This document shows positions 61,848-64,000 of a stretch of 64,000 nucleotides of DNA, one piece after another; position 1 is the first letter of the stretch, and every line of letters begins with the position of its first letter. Both the position numbers and the translations under genes were made by a program. Under the pieces are notes generated by a model that was not told the DNA's origin, ran no database searches, and worked only from the letters and a program-made list of their open reading frames with translations. The stretch spans positions 1-64,000 of the forward strand of contig NZ_JADEVE010000415.1 in the NCBI RefSeq assembly GCF_016125955.1, read 5' to 3'. The DNA is from Acetomicrobium sp. S15 = DSM 107314 (lineage in GTDB: Bacteria; Synergistota; Synergistia; Synergistales; Thermosynergistaceae).

Positions 61848-62549
61848 TCATATTTTTGTCAATATTCCTAAAGTTAATACCGATATTACAGCTCCAATTG
61901 AGGTGAGTCCCACTATACCAAACCCATATGCTAATGGATCTACGTTTTCGAGTACCTTTGCTAAGCCAATTGCTAAAGCCATATTTATAGGAATATTGAC
62001 GGGACCAGTAGTAGCGCTAGCTGAATCCGTTGCTATTGATACAAATTCTTCTGGTGCAAAAAGGGTTAATATGAGGATTAATAAAAGTAAAAATGTGACA
62101 ATTTTTATGTAAGATGTACTATTTAAGATTTTATATATGCCTATGCCCATTCCAGCGCCGAATCCGATAGCTACGGAGTGAATTAAAGTCATGTGCGGTA
62201 TAGCTCCAATGGTTATCTCTTCTACTTCTAAAGCCAATGTCTTTAAGGCTGGTTCAACTAAAGTTCCAAAGTATCCTATGGCGAATGCTGCTGCTATTAT
62301 CAACCATTTGTTATTTAAAATAATTATACTTCCACCTACAGAATCTCCAAGCGGGTGAAGGCTCATTAAGACACCTTTTAAGAAGAAATGTAGACCAAAT
62401 ATGCATAATAAAATTCCAAAAATGAATTCCTTAACATTTTTGATTGGTTTTTTCAGTATAACCACCTGAAAAAAGACAAGTATTATAGCCAATGGAAGCA
62501 CGCTTCTTGTGGTTTCCCATAAATCTTTTAAATTCATCAAAACTCTCAT
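61848..62549 (-). CDS. DUF1538 membrane protein
   Basis: A 233-residue protein with about seven hydrophobic segments. GTLVEPALKTLALEVEE and DSASATTGPVNIPINMALAIG are the DUF1538 signatures. Many genomes have two DUF1538 genes or a double-length protein; here only one half is seen, so it may form a homodimer. The function is thought to be ion or solute transport under PII control, but is not established. Start ATG at 62549 has AGGAGG 12 bases upstream. Confidence 0.82.
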   Translation of the reverse strand: MRVLMNLKDLWETTRSVLPLAIILVFFQVVILKKPIKNVKEFIFGILLCIFGLHFFLKGVLMSLHPLGDSVGGSIIILNNKWLIIAAAFAIGYFGTLVEPALKTLALEVEEITIGAIPHMTLIHSVAIGFGAGMGIGIYKILNSTSYIKIVTFLLLLILILTLFAPEEFVSIATDSASATTGPVNIPINMALAIGLAKVLENVDPLAYGFGIVGLTSIGAVISVLTLGILTKI

Positions 62550-62648
62550 ATAATATGATAACCTCCTGTTGCTTGTGCGGTTGATATACTATACGATCAA
62601 CCCATATTGCTTACGCGGCACAGACCAGAAGACGGAGGCAAGAAGCCG

Positions 62649-63386
62649 TTATCTGGATGCCGCAATCCATCGGTCTAAGAAAGAAAGCAGCTCCTCTGGG
62701 GGGATTATCCACACGTCGGCAATTGTGGGGCGCCATTCTCCTCGCACGAGGGCCGATAATCCCTTCCCCTTTATGGCGGAGAAAGCGTCCTCATCGGTGA
62801 GGTCGTCGCCGAGATAAGCCATGGCAGCATCTCCTTCTTCTGCAATTATGGTCTCTATGGCCATCGCTTTGGTGCAGGAAAGAATTCTCAATTCAAGCCC
62901 GCCGTCGAAGGGCATGAGCCCGAGCCCGCAATCACACAGAGTATCGAGCAATTCTTTAAGCTGATAGCCTATATCATAGCTGAGGCCGCGCAGATGAAAT
63001 GCCACAGAGAGCGGTTTTTTCTCCACGCGCCTTTCCGGAAGGAGGGCGAGTGCAATCTCACTCGCCCTCTCCAACGCTGCCCTCTGCGCAGATGTTAAAG
63101 GAAGGGTGTGGAGTTCACCCGAAGGCAGGAACCTCTCTCCGCCGTGGCATCCCCAGACCTCGAGCGGCGGATCTGTCGGCAAAAATCGCAGGATCTCCCT
63201 TGCGCTTCTGCCCGTAACGATGACGACGCGCGTATCGCTCTGTCTTATTGCGCTCAGGCGCTCTATTACGCCGGGATATGGGAAAGCCTCGTCGCGGTCC
63301 TCGACAAAGGGAGCGAGCGTTCCGTCGTAATCGGAGAGCAGCGCACGCCTTTTGGCCTCAGAGAGCTTCTTCCAAAAATCCTCCAT
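62649..63386 (-). CDS. otsB: Trehalose-6-phosphate phosphatase
   Basis: A 245-residue HAD-family phosphatase. Motif I is DYDGTLAPF (19-27, nucleophile D19, acid D21), ARNDDD-like T/S motif in VIVTGRSAREI, and motif IV GDDLTDEDAF near residue 204. It yields trehalose from its phosphate. It starts ten bases after treT. Fragments of its 3' end occur at 57310-57618 and 60890-61162. Confidence 0.93.
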   Translation of the reverse strand: MEDFWKKLSEAKRRALLSDYDGTLAPFVEDRDEAFPYPGVIERLSAIRQSDTRVVIVTGRSAREILRFLPTDPPLEVWGCHGGERFLPSGELHTLPLTSAQRAALERASEIALALLPERRVEKKPLSVAFHLRGLSYDIGYQLKELLDTLCDCGLGLMPFDGGLELRILSCTKAMAIETIIAEEGDAAMAYLGDDLTDEDAFSAIKGKGLSALVRGEWRPTIADVWIIPPEELLSFLDRWIAASR

Positions 63387-63395
63387 CGGTTTCAG

Positions 63396-64000
63396 CTAAA
63401 CCACCACCTCAAGCCTGGAAACCTCCCCTTCTTTAAGGCTCATCATGAGCGCTAGGTAGTTCCGCACCTGTTGTGTGATCAAGAAATTGTCCTTCACAAA
63501 ATTGTGGGCATTTTGCCCCATGCGCCTGGCTTTTTCATGGTGGTGGAGGAGATAGCGTATTCGCAGCGCGGCGCCCTCAGGCGTGCGCACGCGGAAGCCG
63601 TTGAAGCGGTCTATCACCTGGAGGCGTATCCCGCCTATGTCTCCTCCGACGACCGGTTTGTATTTCCACAGGGCCTCGGTCACCGTTAGACCAAACCCCT
63701 CGCGCAGTGACTTTTGAAGCACGACCTCTGCCGCTCGCTGGAGGGCGTTTATCGTGCGGTTGGCAGTGGGGGGCAGTTCCAGTATGTGTATGTCAGGGTC
63801 ATCCTTGGCTGCCTCGAGCACTTCGCCCAAGACTACCCCTCCCTCAGGGTCATCGGAGGCGCCGCCGCCCGCCAATACCAACTGCACGCTCTCCTGAAAA
63901 CTTTTTACGATTTTATAGGCCTCTATTACGCCCAAGGGGTCTTTGAAGCGATCGAAGCGCGAGACCTGCAAAATGAGTGGTTTTTTGCGATCTAAATTGA
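63396..64000 (-). CDS. treT: Trehalose synthase-like GT4 glycosyltransferase, C-terminal part
   Basis: The C-terminal 201 residues of a GT4 glycosyltransferase; the reading frame stays open to the window edge (DRKKPLILQVSRFDRFKDP). LILQVSRFDRFKDPLGVIEAY starts the GT-B C-terminal domain and SLREGFGLTVTEALWK the nucleotide-sugar site. The pattern matches TreT-type trehalose glycosyltransferring synthases, and otsB follows ten bases later. The N-terminal half is outside the window. Confidence 0.82.
   Translation of the reverse strand, partial: NLDRKKPLILQVSRFDRFKDPLGVIEAYKIVKSFQESVQLVLAGGGASDDPEGGVVLGEVLEAAKDDPDIHILELPPTANRTINALQRAAEVVLQKSLREGFGLTVTEALWKYKPVVGGDIGGIRLQVIDRFNGFRVRTPEGAALRIRYLLHHHEKARRMGQNAHNFVKDNFLITQQVRNYLALMMSLKEGEVSRLEVVV

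Noticed and set aside
1-64000. CRISPR arrays, rRNA or tRNA genes
   Set aside because: No regularly spaced short repeats and no recognisable rRNA or tRNA sequence were seen on reading; small RNA genes without strong signatures may have been missed.

Overview
The window reads as bacterial chromosome from an anaerobic, amino-acid or organic-acid fermenting organism. The mix of a four-subunit pyruvate:ferredoxin oxidoreductase, TRAP and TTT organic-acid transporters, an AcoX-type dehydrogenase operon, a type 1 encapsulin with an encapsulated ferritin, and many TTG/GTG starts suggests Synergistota (Acetomicrobium/Anaerobaculum-like). No rRNA or tRNA gene is present to confirm this, so the assignment is an inference.

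Left part (1-13 kb, visibly more AT-rich, nearly all on the minus strand): a transposase fragment at the edge, then genes that together could convert 4-hydroxybutyryl-CoA to two acetyl-CoA (4-hydroxybutyryl-CoA dehydratase-like protein, crotonase, 3-hydroxybutyryl-CoA dehydrogenase, thiolase), a DUF362 protein, the operon porG-porD-porA-porB, an MFS carrier and a U32-like TIM-barrel protein. Centre (13-53 kb): an uncharacterised protein with an HD-GYP phosphodiesterase; a PEP-mutase/isocitrate-lyase-family enzyme with a TRAP transporter; an old-yellow-enzyme reductase; RraA-like protein; acylphosphatase, gpsA and a small ferredoxin; a compact cassette of a small sigma factor, an M15 peptidase, YvrJ, DUF2922 and DUF1659 proteins; a tRNA CCA-adding family enzyme; a secreted cyclase-family protein; a quinone reductase; an IlvD-family dehydratase; cysE-cysK behind a structured leader with a terminator, with cysK apparently starting at CTG; arsC; an iron-handling group (encapsulin, encapsulated ferritin, FetA/FetB-like exporter); a TctCBA tripartite tricarboxylate transporter with an SDR; an AcoA/AcoB/E2/AcoX 2-oxoacid dehydrogenase operon without E3; a second secreted cyclase-family protein; and panB-panE-yhdT-panF with a ThiS/MoaD-like protein.

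Right part (53-64 kb): trehalose genes. otsA lies at 53-54.5 kb and otsB-treT at 62.6-64 kb, all on the minus strand. The 8 kb between them holds a decayed restriction-modification locus (methylase cut off before its AdoMet-binding motif, an endonuclease gene with in-frame TGA codons), an N-acyl-D-amino-acid deacylase with a permease, and a PII-like/DUF1538 pair with a small membrane protein. Two degraded copies of the 3' part of otsB flank the deacylase-permease cassette. The trehalose locus therefore seems to have been duplicated or invaded and partly decayed.

No CRISPR array, rRNA or tRNA was recognised. Coordinates of starts were adjusted where a ribosome binding site or family length clearly favoured an internal start.
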